Shown: positions 1-9,452 of the stretch, in pieces
Position numbering within the stretch: position 1 is the stretch's first letter
Layout: each line of letters begins with the position of its first letter
Assembly: GCA_947503285.1 (NCBI GenBank)
Contig: CANNDD010000003.1
Coordinates: 434,001-498,000 of the forward strand
DNA: 64,000 bases
DNA from: an uncultured Croceitalea sp.
GTDB lineage: Bacteria > Bacteroidota > Bacteroidia > Flavobacteriales > Flavobacteriaceae
Direction of reading: 5' to 3'
Program-made: the position numbers and the translations under genes
The notes under the pieces: model-generated
What the model saw: the letters and a program-made list of their open reading frames with translations, nothing else
The model's database searches: none
Told to the model about the DNA's origin: nothing

Positions 1-1706
1 ATAAAATGTCCGTTTCAATGACTATGAACGGCGCCGTGTTACCCATAATGGCCTTTTATATCGTAGCTGCCGAAGAACAGGGCGTGGGTCTAAACCAACT
101 CTCCGGTACCATACAGAATGATATCCTCAAAGAGTTTATGGTGCGAAACACCTATATCTATCCTCCGGCACCATCGATTCAAATCATCGCTGATATCTTT
201 GAATATACCAGCAAGAATATGCCGCGATTCAATAGTATCAGTATTTCTGGGTATCATATGCACGAAGCTGGGGCCCCTGCTGCCCTCGAAGTAGCGTATA
301 CCTTGGCAGATGGTATCGAATACATAAGAACGGGTATCAAGGCAGGATTAAAAATCGATGATTTTGCCCCTCGACTATCCTTTTTTTGGGGTATTGGCAT
401 GAACCATTTTACAGAAATCGCAAAAATGCGGGCCGCCCGAATGCTCTGGACGAAATTGGTAAAACAGTTCCATCCTAAAAATGAAAAATCACTGATGCTC
501 CGCACGCATTCACAAACAAGTGGTTGGAGCTTGACCGAACAAGACCCCTTCAACAATGTAGCCCGAACTACGATTGAGGCAATGGCCGCAGTTTTTGGAG
601 GAACACAAAGCCTACATACCAATGCCTTGGATGAAGCGATCGCCCTGCCGACCGATTTTTCTGCAAGAATAGCAAGAAACACCCAGATTTATTTGCAAAA
701 CGAGACCTTGATAACAAAGACCGTAGACCCATGGGCCGGAAGTCATTATGTTGAAAAATTGACTGGTGAAATAGCAGGGGAAGCTTGGAAACTCATCAAT
801 GAGGTAGAAGAACTGGGCGGTATGACAAAAGCAATAGAATCAGGCATACCTAAACTGCGAATAGAAGAGGCGGCTGCCAAAAAGCAGGCAAGGCTTGATA
901 GCGGACAGGAAGTTTTGGTGGGCGTAAATAAATACGCTTTAGAAGATGAGGAAGAATTGCAGATCTTAGAAGTGGACAATGCCAAGGTACGACAACAGCA
1001 ATTGGAAAGAATCGCAAAAACAAAGGCGGACCGTGATACTAAAAAGGTAGCAATCGCTTTGGAACATATTTCTTCTGCGGCGAAGCAAAAAATGAAGAAT
1101 GGTAAAAGTGAAAATTTATTAGCTTTAGCCGTAGAAGCTGCCAGACATCGTGCAACACTGGGTGAAATAAGTGATGCCTTGGAAAAGTCTTTTGGCAGGT
1201 ATCGGGCACAAATACAATCAATTAGCGGCGTGTACTCAAAAGAAATCAAAAATGATGGTAATTTTCAGCAAGCAAGGGAACTAGCCGACAGGTTCGCCGA
1301 GAGCGAAGGGAGAAGGCCGCGCATCATGATCGCCAAAATGGGCCAAGACGGGCATGACCGCGGGGCGAAGGTCGTTGCGACAGGCTATGCGGATCTAGGC
1401 TTTGACGTTGATATCGGTCCCTTATTCCAGACGCCTGAAGAGGTGGCCAAACAGGCTGTGGAAAACGATGTGCACATTCTTGGTGTTTCTTCCCTTGCTG
1501 CAGGACATAAGACCCTAGTACCAGCAGTCATAGAAGAATTGAAAGCGTATGATCGAGAAGACATCATGGTCATTGTCGGTGGGGTTATACCCAAACAAGA
1601 TTATGATTTTCTTTATGAATCAGGAGCTTTGGCCGTTTTCGGACCTGGAACGAGAATAAGCGATACCGCCATCGAAATCTTAAAAATTCTTATGGATGGG
1701 AATTAG
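1..1706 (+). CDS. Methylmalonyl-CoA mutase, large subunit (5' end outside window)
   Basis: Adenosylcobalamin-dependent enzyme interconverting methylmalonyl-CoA and succinyl-CoA (propionate and odd-chain/branched amino acid metabolism, cytosol). The reading frame is open to the left edge, so the N-terminal part of the substrate barrel is missing. About 567 residues are seen. The barrel part carries [12 protein letters not shown] near visible residue 166 (active-site His in the family) and [10 protein letters not shown]. After a helical linker, the B12-binding domain starts near residue 430, with [11 protein letters not shown] (the DxHxxG cobalt-ligating His, near 450), [10 protein letters not shown] and VGGVIP. 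The fused barrel plus B12 domain marks the catalytic large subunit (often mutB, scpA or mcmA; naming varies, so no symbol is given). A small subunit, if present, would lie upstream. A 118-base gap separates it from parA. Confidence 0.95.
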   Translation, partial: KMSVSMTMNGAVLPIMAFYIVAAEEQGVGLNQLSGTIQNDILKEFMVRNTYIYPPAPSIQIIADIFEYTSKNMPRFNSISISGYHMHEAGAPAALEVAYTLADGIEYIRTGIKAGLKIDDFAPRLSFFWGIGMNHFTEIAKMRAARMLWTKLVKQFHPKNEKSLMLRTHSQTSGWSLTEQDPFNNVARTTIEAMAAVFGGTQSLHTNALDEAIALPTDFSARIARNTQIYLQNETLITKTVDPWAGSHYVEKLTGEIAGEAWKLINEVEELGGMTKAIESGIPKLRIEEAAAKKQARLDSGQEVLVGVNKYALEDEEELQILEVDNAKVRQQQLERIAKTKADRDTKKVAIALEHISSAAKQKMKNGKSENLLALAVEAARHRATLGEISDALEKSFGRYRAQIQSISGVYSKEIKNDGNFQQARELADRFAESEGRRPRIMIAKMGQDGHDRGAKVVATGYADLGFDVDIGPLFQTPEEVAKQAVENDVHILGVSSLAAGHKTLVPAVIEELKAYDREDIMVIVGGVIPKQDYDFLYESGALAVFGPGTRISDTAIEILKILMDGN

Positions 1707-1824
1707 GATTTTGAACTTTAACCAAAGTTAACGATAGTCACTGCCATTATTCACTTTCTGTTAACAAAATTCATTTTTTAACGTTGTAAATAATTGTATT
1801 TTTACCCTTTAACTTACTTAGTGA

Positions 1825-2598
1825 ATGGGCAAAATTATTGCTATTGCGAATCAGAAGGGCGGTGTCGGAAAAACCACGACGACCGTCAACTTAGCCGCAT
1901 CTTTAGGGGTTTTAGAAAAAAAAATCCTTTTAATTGATGCAGATCCCCAAGCAAATGCGACCTCAGGTCTTGGTGTGGATGTTGACAATGTAGCCATTGG
2001 CACCTATCAGCTCTTAGAGCACACCAGTAGCGCCAAAGAAGCCATTGTACAGACGAATTCGCCGAACGTGGATTTGATTCCTGCACATATTGATTTGGTG
2101 GCCATCGAAATCGAATTGGTCGATAAGGACAATAGGGAGTATATGATGAAACAGGCCATTGAGGGCTTAAGTGCCATATATGACTATATTTTGATAGACT
2201 GCGCACCTTCGCTTGGTTTACTGACCCTAAATGCACTTACCGCTGCTGATTCCGTTATCATTCCCATTCAATGCGAATACTTTGCACTTGAAGGTTTGGG
2301 TAAGTTATTGAATACCGTAAAGAGTGTTCAAAAAATCCATAATGCCGATCTTGATATCGAGGGCATGTTGTTAACGATGTATGATTCTCGGTTGCGATTG
2401 TCAAATCAAGTGGTAGAAGAAGTTAAAAAACATTTTGCCGATATGGTTTTTGAGACCATTATTCAACGCAACGTAAAATTGAGCGAAGCCCCAAGTTATG
2501 GGGAGAGCATTATTAAATATGATGCTAGTAGCAAAGGGGCATCAAACTACCTCAATTTGGCAAATGAGCTCCTACAAAAAAATAAGGAAAAGGTTTAA
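1825..2598 (+). CDS. parA: ParA/Soj chromosome-partitioning ATPase
   Basis: MinD/ParA-type ATPase that moves or positions ParB-parS complexes during chromosome segregation. The 257 residues begin with the deviant Walker A motif KGGVGKTT at residues 11-18, followed by LIDADPQANAT (switch I/A' region) and ILIDCAPSLGLLT (Walker B). The length fits chromosomal Soj proteins that lack an N-terminal DNA-binding domain. It lies immediately 5' of parB with no gap (stop at 2596-2598, parB ATG at 2599), the usual parAB arrangement. The gap before it contains TATTTTTA at 1797-1804, one base off the Bacteroidota -7 consensus, so the operon promoter is probably there. No dnaA or gidA is adjacent, so this locus need not be at the origin. 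Confidence 0.97.
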   Translation: MGKIIAIANQKGGVGKTTTTVNLAASLGVLEKKILLIDADPQANATSGLGVDVDNVAIGTYQLLEHTSSAKEAIVQTNSPNVDLIPAHIDLVAIEIELVDKDNREYMMKQAIEGLSAIYDYILIDCAPSLGLLTLNALTAADSVIIPIQCEYFALEGLGKLLNTVKSVQKIHNADLDIEGMLLTMYDSRLRLSNQVVEEVKKHFADMVFETIIQRNVKLSEAPSYGESIIKYDASSKGASNYLNLANELLQKNKEKV

Positions 2599-3510
2599 AT
2601 GGCGAAAGCAACCAAAAAACAAGCTTTGGGCAGGGGGTTATCAGCCCTATTGAAAGACCCGGAAAACGATATTCAATCGGTAGCCGACAAGAATGCCGAT
2701 AAGGTTATTGGCAATGTGGTCGAACTCGAAATCGATTCCATAGAAGTCAATCCGTTTCAGCCCAGGTCCAACTTTAACGATGAGTCGCTACAAGAATTGG
2801 CGAGTTCCATACGTGAATTGGGCATTATCCAACCTATTACGGTTCGAAAACTTGATTTCAATAAATTTCAATTGGTATCGGGGGAACGCAGATATCGTGC
2901 CTCAAAATTGGTAGGCCTTCAAACGATACCGGCTTATATACGAATTGCCAATGATCAAGAGTCATTAGAGATGGCTTTGGTCGAAAATATACAACGTCAA
3001 GATCTTGACCCCATTGAAATTGCACTTTCTTACCAACGTTTGATCGATGAAATTCAATTGACCCAAGAAAAAATGAGTGAACGGGTTGGCAAGAAGCGTT
3101 CTACCATAACCAATTACCTGCGACTTCTGAAATTGGACCCTATCATACAAACGGGAATGCGCGATGGTTTTTTAAGTATGGGTCATGGACGGGCTTTGGT
3201 CAATGTCGAAAAGAAAAAGAACCAACTTGCGCTCTATGAACAGGTTCTTGCTAGAAAACTATCCGTTAGGGAGACAGAACAATTGGTAAAGGAGTTGCGG
3301 GAAGGCAAAAAGGAAACCCCTACCGCAACGACTGAAGATACGACCAAAGAATTGCCTGGGTACATCACAAAAAATGTTGATGCCATTAAAAAACACTTAG
3401 CGGTTAAAGTTGCTATTACCTCATCTGCTTCCGGAAAGGGCAAAATTGTCATTCCGTTCCATTCCAAAGAAGAATTTCAGCGCTTAAAAAAAATACTATC
3501 GGGTGATTAG
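2599..3510 (+). CDS. parB: ParB/Spo0J chromosome-partitioning protein
   Basis: Centromere-binding CTPase clamp that loads at parS and partners ParA. In 303 residues: the N-terminal GRGLSALL ParA-interaction segment (about residues 11-18); ParB/Srx domain with NPFQPR (about 50) and the CTP-binding box GERRYRA (about 95); the HTH region beginning TQEKMSERVGKKRSTITNYL (about 155); a low-complexity Thr/Glu linker near 240; and a short C-terminal dimerisation domain. Translationally adjacent to parA; its stop overlaps the GTG start of the next gene by 8 bases, suggesting coupled translation. No CACGTG-centred parS-like site (GTTNCACGTGNAAC type) was noticed in this window. Confidence 0.97.
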   Translation: MAKATKKQALGRGLSALLKDPENDIQSVADKNADKVIGNVVELEIDSIEVNPFQPRSNFNDESLQELASSIRELGIIQPITVRKLDFNKFQLVSGERRYRASKLVGLQTIPAYIRIANDQESLEMALVENIQRQDLDPIEIALSYQRLIDEIQLTQEKMSERVGKKRSTITNYLRLLKLDPIIQTGMRDGFLSMGHGRALVNVEKKKNQLALYEQVLARKLSVRETEQLVKELREGKKETPTATTEDTTKELPGYITKNVDAIKKHLAVKVAITSSASGKGKIVIPFHSKEEFQRLKKILSGD

Positions 3511-4150
3511 ATTTTTATCTATTTTTAGTTTTGTACTTATGGGGTTCGTTGGCTTTTCACAAGAAAATGACCCACCTATCACAGAAAAATCGGCAGATTC
3601 TTTACAAAATAATTTGGCCGAGAAAGGTGTGGTTTTTGAAGAAGTCGTGTATGAACCGGTAAAAATCAATCCATTGGCCCCAAGTAAAGCGGCATTTTAC
3701 TCTGCCCTATTGCCCGGGCTAGGCCAGATTTACAACAAACGATACTGGAAAGCCCCTATTGTATGGGGTGCTCTGGGAATCGGAATAGCCACCTATTCGG
3801 CCAATAATACCGAATACAATAGGTTTAGGGATGCCTTTAAAAGGCGAAGGGCCGGTTTTACCGATGACGAATTCTTTCCGCAAAATAATGGGGACGTAAT
3901 ACTAGATAATCCAAGAGTATCAGACTCTGCTTTGCAAGATGCCCAAGAATCGGCCCAAGAAAACAGGGATTTGGCCTTGTTGGTCACCATTGCCCTTTAT
4001 GCTTTCAATATTATTGATGCTAATGTCGATGCCCATCTTAAACAGTATAATGTTGATGGCCGGTTGGGTATAGACCTCAAACCCTATATGGATTTGAACC
4101 CTATTGATTACAACCCAAATTATGGCTTAACTTTGGTCGTTAAATTCTAA
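3503..4150 (+). CDS. DUF5683 membrane protein
   Basis: Family of unknown function typical of Bacteroidota parAB-dapB-lepB clusters. The 215 residues have a signal sequence ending at about residue 20 (GFVGFSQ). The conserved DUF5683 core follows at about 52-90 (PSKAAFYSALLPGLGQIYNKRYWKAP, then a hydrophobic stretch WGALGIGIATY), with a second hydrophobic segment near 150 (LALLVTIALYAFNIID). The start is GTG at 3503, overlapping the parB stop by 8 bases; no in-frame ATG precedes the signal peptide. The Gly/Leu-rich PGLGQIYN motif resembles the TM2-domain pattern of other small membrane proteins. Function is unknown; context suggests an envelope role. Confidence 0.85.
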   Translation: MIRFLSIFSFVLMGFVGFSQENDPPITEKSADSLQNNLAEKGVVFEEVVYEPVKINPLAPSKAAFYSALLPGLGQIYNKRYWKAPIVWGALGIGIATYSANNTEYNRFRDAFKRRRAGFTDDEFFPQNNGDVILDNPRVSDSALQDAQESAQENRDLALLVTIALYAFNIIDANVDAHLKQYNVDGRLGIDLKPYMDLNPIDYNPNYGLTLVVKF

Positions 4151-4153
4151 GTA

Positions 4154-4855
4154 ATGAATATCGCATTGTTCGGTTACGGTAAAATGGGTAAGATGTTAGA
4201 AAAGCTAGCTGTTGACCGTAGTCACAAAATTGTGGCCAAAATTGATAAGGATACCGCAGCTATTGATTTTTCGAATGTCGACGTAGCCATTGATTTTAGC
4301 ACACCCGATGCCGCATTTCAGAACATCACCTCTTGTTTTGAAAAGAATATACCCGTGATTTCGGGTACCACAGGTTGGTTGGCCAAATACGATGAGGCAT
4401 TAGCATTGTGTGTTCAAAAGAAGGGAGCTTTTATCTATGCCTCTAACTTTAGTCTTGGCGTCAATATTTTTTTTGAGCTCAACATTCAATTGGCAAAAAT
4501 GATGGCCCATATCGAACAGTACCATGTTACCATGGAAGAAACGCACCATACCCAAAAATTAGATGCCCCAAGTGGGACGGCAATTACACTGGCCGAGGAT
4601 ATCATCGAAAACTCAGGATATGCGAACTGGACAATGAAAGAACCACAAACCAATGAAATTGCGATAACGGCCAAAAGGGAAGGTAATGTGCCCGGCACGC
4701 ACCGTATCAATTATAAAAGTGCCGTAGATACTATTGAAATCAAACACACTGCCCATAATCGAGAGGGGTTCGCACTAGGTGCCTTAATCGCTGCGGAATG
4801 GATACTTGGTAAAACGGGCGTTTTTTCTATGAAAGATGTGTTAAACCTAAAATAA
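4154..4855 (+). CDS. dapB: 4-hydroxy-tetrahydrodipicolinate reductase
   Basis: NAD(P)H-dependent reductase of the diaminopimelate/lysine pathway, supplying meso-DAP for peptidoglycan. The N-terminal Rossmann motif GYGKMGKM is at residues 7-14. The region ISGTTGW near 75 contributes to the nicotinamide site. The catalytic segment EETHHTQKLDAPSGTA (about 132-147) holds the His-His pair, the Lys and the DAPSGTA substrate loop. At 233 residues it is shorter than the E. coli enzyme (about 270), as in many Bacteroidota. It starts 3 bases after the DUF5683 stop and is followed, after 46 bases, by lepB. Confidence 0.97.
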   Translation: MNIALFGYGKMGKMLEKLAVDRSHKIVAKIDKDTAAIDFSNVDVAIDFSTPDAAFQNITSCFEKNIPVISGTTGWLAKYDEALALCVQKKGAFIYASNFSLGVNIFFELNIQLAKMMAHIEQYHVTMEETHHTQKLDAPSGTAITLAEDIIENSGYANWTMKEPQTNEIAITAKREGNVPGTHRINYKSAVDTIEIKHTAHNREGFALGALIAAEWILGKTGVFSMKDVLNLK

Positions 4856-4901
4856 ATCGTAACAAAGACCTCTTGTTTGGGTCTAAGAAAGAAATACTAT
4901 T

Positions 4902-6608
4902 ATGAACGGCACACAATGGATCATCTTTATTCTTATTGTACAGGTCATACACTTTTTAGGTACATGGAAACTGTATGTGAAAGCAGGCAGAAAAGCTTGG
5001 GAGGCAGCCATACCCGTATACAACGGCATCGTTTTAATGCAAATTATAAATAGGCCGAAATGGTGGGTACTCTTATTGTTCATTCCCATCATCAATTTAT
5101 TGATGTTCCCTGTGGTTTGGGTAGAGACCATACGCAGTTTTGGCAAAAACAAAATGCTTGATACTTGGCTGGTCATTCTGACACTCGGCTTTTATATCGC
5201 CTATATCAATTATGCTGAAGACGTAAAACATATCGAAGACCGGGATCTTAAACCCAAAACCGGGCTTGGGGAATGGGTAAGTTCCATCGTATTTGCCATA
5301 GTCGCCGCTACCTTCGTACATACCTATTTTATACAGCCCTATGTTATCCCTACGGGGTCTTTAGAACGAACTCTTCGGGTCGGGGATTTTTTGTTCGTCA
5401 GTAAATTCCATTTTGGGGCAAGAACACCTATGACGGCTATTGCGGCACCAATGGTCCACGACACCTTGCCGTTGTTAAAGAGAAAATCGTATCTGAACAA
5501 GCCGCAAATTCCTTACTTCAGATTACCAGGATTCCAAACTCCCCAAAAAAACGATATTGTAGTATTCAGCTGGCCCGCCGATACGGTACAGCAGTTTTTT
5601 GTAAAATCAAAAGGTGTTGAAAAACCGATTGACAAAAAATCAAACTATGTAAAAAGATGCGTTGGTACCCCAGGTGACTCTTTGGCCATCATCAACGGAA
5701 AGGTTCATATCAATGGGGAACCACTTCAGCTATCAGACAGGGCAAGGGTAATGCAAAATTATATAGTTTACGCGCAAAAAGGAGTCTCTAGCAGACTGCT
5801 TCGCGAAGTGGATGCCTCAGATTATATTCGAATCTACAAGCCTAAGAACATTGACCAAAATCAACTTAACGCGTTAAGGGCGAACGGCATTGCCGTAGGG
5901 GCCGATGAGAATGGTCAAGCTACTATTTATACGGATGAGAAAGGATTACCGACTGAATTCATTCGGCAGTTACGACTTTCGCTAACAGAAGAGACCCCAA
6001 GGGAAAGAGTTGCAAATATGACCCTTCAAATGGTAGCACAGCTCAAAAAGAACCCGGGCATTGACTCCGTTGTAATGGAGAACATACCCAAAGGGCAACC
6101 AGGAACCAATGTTTTTCCGCAAAATCCATATTATCGTTGGAATGTGGATAATTTTGGTCCTATCTATATTCCAGAAAAGGGGGCAACGGTCGAAATCAAC
6201 AAAAAGACCATCCCGCTTTACAAGAAAATCATTCGTGATTACGAGCACAATACGGTCAAGGTTGAAGCTGATCGCGTACTTATCAATGGTAAGGAAGCAA
6301 ACTCATACACATTTAAACAAGGGTATTATTGGATGATGGGTGATAATCGAGACCATTCTGAAGATAGTCGGGCATGGGGCTATGTAGCTGAAGATCATAT
6401 TGTGGGTAAACCGGTTTTCATCTGGTTGAGCTTTGATAATTTTCAAGATGGAATTCGATTTAATGAGAAGTTTCGCTGGGATCGCATGTTCACGACCGTA
6501 GGTGGAAATGGGGAACCCGTATCATACTTTAAGTATTTTCTTATCGCACTCGCAGGTTATTTTATTTTCGACTTTTTTAGAAAAAGACGAAAGAAAGAAG
6601 CATCATAA
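4902..6608 (+). CDS. lepB: Signal peptidase I, enlarged Bacteroidota form
   Basis: Membrane-bound Ser/Lys protease that removes signal peptides from Sec/Tat substrates. At 568 residues it is much longer than E. coli LepB (about 320). About 110 extra N-terminal residues form three or four hydrophobic helices (DUF5684-like). The usual signal-anchor helix follows at about 125-145. The catalytic serine lies in IPTGSLERTL (Ser153) and the general-base Lys in NYVKRCVGTPGD (Lys251). The closing box GDNRDHSEDSR is near residue 480. Between the Lys box and the GDNR box is an insertion of roughly 200 residues, which has no counterpart in E. coli. A C-terminal hydrophobic helix (YFLIALAGYFIFDFF) ends in a basic tail. 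Co-transcribed with dapB and WbqC by spacing. Confidence 0.95.
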   Translation: MNGTQWIIFILIVQVIHFLGTWKLYVKAGRKAWEAAIPVYNGIVLMQIINRPKWWVLLLFIPIINLLMFPVVWVETIRSFGKNKMLDTWLVILTLGFYIAYINYAEDVKHIEDRDLKPKTGLGEWVSSIVFAIVAATFVHTYFIQPYVIPTGSLERTLRVGDFLFVSKFHFGARTPMTAIAAPMVHDTLPLLKRKSYLNKPQIPYFRLPGFQTPQKNDIVVFSWPADTVQQFFVKSKGVEKPIDKKSNYVKRCVGTPGDSLAIINGKVHINGEPLQLSDRARVMQNYIVYAQKGVSSRLLREVDASDYIRIYKPKNIDQNQLNALRANGIAVGADENGQATIYTDEKGLPTEFIRQLRLSLTEETPRERVANMTLQMVAQLKKNPGIDSVVMENIPKGQPGTNVFPQNPYYRWNVDNFGPIYIPEKGATVEINKKTIPLYKKIIRDYEHNTVKVEADRVLINGKEANSYTFKQGYYWMMGDNRDHSEDSRAWGYVAEDHIVGKPVFIWLSFDNFQDGIRFNEKFRWDRMFTTVGGNGEPVSYFKYFLIALAGYFIFDFFRKRRKKEAS

Positions 6609-6615
6609 TTCTATT

Positions 6616-7248
6616 TTGAAAACACTTTTACATCCTACCTATTTTCCAAATATCGCCAGTCTAACAGTACTGGTGCAATCTGAATTCATTTGGGAGGTAT
6701 GGGATAATTACCAAAAACAGACCTTTCGAAATAGGTGTCATATCACTACCGACCAAGGCAGGCATACGTTGACCATTCCCATAAAACATACGGGAGGGGG
6801 TAACGGGCGACAGAAATATAAGGAGGTTCGAATTGACAATAGCGCGAATTGGCAGAGACAACATTGGCGTACTTTACAGACCGCCTATCGCACCTCACCG
6901 TATTTTGAATTTTATGAAGATCATCTCGCCCCATTGTATACAAAAAAGTATGATTTTTTGATGGATTTCAATTTTGATACCATTGCTTTTTTGTTAGAGC
7001 ATATTTCGGTCGAGACTTTTGGTTTAAAAACAGGAACTTTTGAGACAAATCCTGCCCAAGTAACGGATTACAGGGCACTTACCATTGCCAAAAAAGGAAA
7101 TACCTTTAAAAATACCCCTTATATTCAAGTATTTGATGACCGTAACGATTTCGTTACCAACGCGAGTGGTATCGATCTGCTTTTTAATGAGGGTACGAAT
7201 GCACTGAATTACCTGCAACAACTAAGACCGCCTTCTTTACATGATTAG
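6616..7248 (+). CDS. WbqC-like family protein
   Basis: WbqC-like family (Pfam WbqC), found in O-antigen gene clusters and in flavobacterial lepB loci; biochemical role not established. The frame is open further upstream inside lepB, but no ATG occurs after lepB ends. The TTG at 6616, 7 bases past the lepB stop, gives the family-typical N-terminus (LLHPTYFPNI) and a normal length of 210 residues. Visible family features are the YFPNIASL start, the WDNYQKQTFRNRCHI segment near residue 30 and the GGGNGRQKYKEVRID segment. It overlaps the next gene by 8 bases. Confidence 0.85.
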   Translation: MKTLLHPTYFPNIASLTVLVQSEFIWEVWDNYQKQTFRNRCHITTDQGRHTLTIPIKHTGGGNGRQKYKEVRIDNSANWQRQHWRTLQTAYRTSPYFEFYEDHLAPLYTKKYDFLMDFNFDTIAFLLEHISVETFGLKTGTFETNPAQVTDYRALTIAKKGNTFKNTPYIQVFDDRNDFVTNASGIDLLFNEGTNALNYLQQLRPPSLHD

Positions 7249-7555
7249 GCTTTTCGTTCATTATGGCATTCATTTTTTAGTACCGATTGGAATAGGCTTC
7301 TACTTTTTCAAAACCAATAGGTTGAAGGCTGTGCTTATTTTGTTAGGCGGAATCCTGATAGATATCGATCATTTATGGGCCACCCCTATTTTTGATGAAT
7401 ATCGTTGTAGTATCAACTTTCACCCACTTCATAGTTATTATGCAATAGGTATCTATATTTTACTTTTTACCTCAAAGAAAACGAGAATTTTTGGATTGGC
7501 ATTCCTCATCCACATTTTAGCGGATTTTGTCGATTGCCTATTTATAGGCTTCTAA
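7241..7555 (+). CDS. DUF6122 small membrane protein
   Basis: A 104-residue integral membrane protein with three or four hydrophobic helices. The conserved polar pattern is typical of DUF6122: HYGIHFLVP near residue 7, GGILIDIDHLWATPIFD near 36-52, NFHPLHSY near 59 and LIHILADFVDC near 89. The repeated His/Asp residues at helix ends suggest metal or phosphate-ester chemistry in the membrane, but that is inference; the function is unknown. It overlaps WbqC by 8 bases and, at its 3' end, overlaps the convergent EEP-family gene by 18 bases. Confidence 0.75.
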   Translation: MIRLFVHYGIHFLVPIGIGFYFFKTNRLKAVLILLGGILIDIDHLWATPIFDEYRCSINFHPLHSYYAIGIYILLFTSKKTRIFGLAFLIHILADFVDCLFIGF

Positions 7556-8569
7556 ACGCAATGACGCCATTATGGGGTAATGATCTGAATATTCAACATC
7601 GTAGTTTTTATGCCCGGTTATCTTGAAATTGTCATCGGCGAATATATAATCAATACGCATGGGCAAATCGAATAACTCATAGGTCCTTCCAATTCCCTTT
7701 CCTTGCTTTAAAAAAGAATCTTTCATATTTGCTCGAATCGTTCGGTAAACATTTGAGAACTGGGTATTATTAAAATCGCCCATTATCAACGTGGGATACT
7801 TACATTTTTTTCGATGTTGATCAAGTTTAACGGCCTGATCATATTGCATATCAAAAGTTTCGGCGATTCGTTTGAAGGTCTCTTTGGTCTGCTTTTCTTG
7901 TGTGATTATGTTGGAATTGGGAACAATCTTATACGACTGTAAATGAACATTGTATACCCGTATGGTGTCTTTTTGAACGAGTATATCAGCAAAAATAATA
8001 TTGTTTACCGTATTGGGCAACTCTAATGACCCGTTCCCTACGATCGGGAATTTTGAAAAAATTACTTGTGTAGCCCTCGGTCTACCGGTAATAGGGGTTT
8101 CCGTTCTGAATGGATACTGTCTTAGCTGTCTATGGCGTATCCTACTATGTTCTTGTAAGCACAATATGTCTGGATCTTCATCCCTTATAAATTCAATGAT
8201 TTTATCCCCGATTCCGGGCTTTTTTATCCACTCATTTTTATTAAAACCCCAAACATTGAATGTAAGTACCTTTAATTCATCTTCATTTTTTAAGTCATTA
8301 TTTTGGGAATTAAACCTATAAAAAGAACCAAATACCAAATAAGAGATTATTAAGGCCGTGATTGATAGCAGTGCCATTCTTTTTCGTTTCGCCAACCAGT
8401 AAAGAACAAAACCAAAGTGTAATCCGACCAAGATAGGGGTAAAAAGACTTAAAACCGCTATATAATTGAATAGCTCAAAATAATATGACATCAACAGTAA
8501 AAGCAAAACTATCGTCAAGAAGATATTGAAACCAACTAAAAGTCCGTGCCCGATTTTATGTATTTTCAA
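7538..8569 (-). CDS. Endonuclease/exonuclease/phosphatase (EEP) family membrane protein
   Basis: A 343-residue member of the Mg-dependent DNase I-like fold. Three hydrophobic helices occupy residues 1-90, so the hydrolase domain is membrane-tethered. Motifs are LTFNVWGFN near 104, DPDILCLQEH (metal-binding Glu) near 137, LIMGDFNN near 262, and the C-terminal pair RIDYIFA (about 306) and YSDHYPIMA (catalytic Asp-His, about 332). The fold covers nucleases, sphingomyelinase-like enzymes and inositol phosphatases; the substrate cannot be decided from sequence. The start is TTG at 8569, 3 bases past the upstream rhomboid stop; no ATG is available in frame. Last gene of the minus-strand run. Confidence 0.88.
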   Translation of the reverse strand: MKIHKIGHGLLVGFNIFLTIVLLLLLMSYYFELFNYIAVLSLFTPILVGLHFGFVLYWLAKRKRMALLSITALIISYLVFGSFYRFNSQNNDLKNEDELKVLTFNVWGFNKNEWIKKPGIGDKIIEFIRDEDPDILCLQEHSRIRHRQLRQYPFRTETPITGRPRATQVIFSKFPIVGNGSLELPNTVNNIIFADILVQKDTIRVYNVHLQSYKIVPNSNIITQEKQTKETFKRIAETFDMQYDQAVKLDQHRKKCKYPTLIMGDFNNTQFSNVYRTIRANMKDSFLKQGKGIGRTYELFDLPMRIDYIFADDNFKITGHKNYDVEYSDHYPIMASLRLEAYK

Positions 8570-8572
8570 CCC

Positions 8573-9451
8573 TTAATCCTCTTTACCAGCTTTGAACAAA
8601 AAATCTTTTTCGGCTTGAGATAAACTCTCATATCCTGATTTACTGATTTTATCTAAGATACTATCAATTTTACGCTGATGCGCTTCTTTATCATAATCTA
8701 CGGTTCTTGATGTGCGCCTTGTGGTATTTTTTTTATAAACGGTCTTCAATGGACCTTTTTTTTCCCTAGGCCTGAATAAACTACCTAAATAAGACAAAAG
8801 TTTGATAAAACCTTCTCCGATGTCGGTTCCCTTCATTAACTGCCGCGCATAAACATAACCCAGGATCGCCCCACCTATATGGGCAAGCATACCACCGACA
8901 TTTTGACCCATCGAAAGGGTCAGTACGTCTTTTAAGATCACGAATATGCCCAACTGCCAAAGTTTGATATTGAAAAAGATGATTCGAATCTCTTGATTGG
9001 GAATATAGGCACAGGTAAAGATCAATACCGAAGTTACACCGGCCGAAGCCCCTAACAATACCGCATTGGTATCGGAAAGTGTCGGAAAAATGTTGTAACC
9101 CAACATGAACAACAGACCACCACTGATCACCCCTAAAAAATATACGGCAATAAAACGTTGTTCATTGAACAGGTTAAGAAAGATCCTACCAAAAAAGTAT
9201 AACAATAACATATTCCAGAAAATATGCCCAAATCCGGCATGGATGAAGGCATAGGTCACCAATGTCCATGGTTTTGACAAGAACCTGAGCAAATCTTCAG
9301 GTAATTCAAACCAAGTTAGAATTGAATTACTTGACAATCCGAAAAGTACGGGAATAAGATTGGCCAATAGAAAAATAGCTACGTTGATGGCTATTAACTT
9401 TTCTGCAATATTGAGCCGTGCAAATTGATATTGTAATCCTCCACTAGCCAT
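8573..9451 (-). CDS. Rhomboid family intramembrane serine protease (second of a pair)
   Basis: Intramembrane protease with about six hydrophobic helices. The catalytic serine lies in LLGASAGVTSVL (GxSx motif, about residue 158 from the chosen start) and the catalytic His in MLAHIGGAILGYVYA (about 215). A conserved loop-1 His/Asn segment AGFGHIFWNMLLLYFFG is near 85. The C-terminus is a soluble basic tail of about 70 residues. The frame is open further upstream, inside the neighbouring rhomboid. The ATG at 9451 is chosen because it sits one base past that gene's stop and gives the usual N-terminus. Substrates unknown. Confidence 0.9.
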   Translation of the reverse strand: MASGGLQYQFARLNIAEKLIAINVAIFLLANLIPVLFGLSSNSILTWFELPEDLLRFLSKPWTLVTYAFIHAGFGHIFWNMLLLYFFGRIFLNLFNEQRFIAVYFLGVISGGLLFMLGYNIFPTLSDTNAVLLGASAGVTSVLIFTCAYIPNQEIRIIFFNIKLWQLGIFVILKDVLTLSMGQNVGGMLAHIGGAILGYVYARQLMKGTDIGEGFIKLLSYLGSLFRPREKKGPLKTVYKKNTTRRTSRTVDYDKEAHQRKIDSILDKISKSGYESLSQAEKDFLFKAGKED

Positions 9452-9452
9452 A

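Noticed and set aside
746-1249. A 167-residue minus-strand open frame
   Set aside because: It is the antisense shadow of methylmalonyl-CoA mutase; Ser/Cys-rich, low-complexity, no motif.
1825-3510. Replication origin inferred from parA-parB
   Set aside because: No dnaA boxes, dnaA, gidA or parS-like CACGTG-centred palindrome was noticed, and recF, mutL and dapB linkages are chromosomal clusters found away from origins in this group.
4866-4884. AGACC/GGTCT hairpin between dapB and lepB as a terminator
   Set aside because: Only a five-pair stem with a nine-base loop and no U-run; dapB and lepB are probably co-transcribed.
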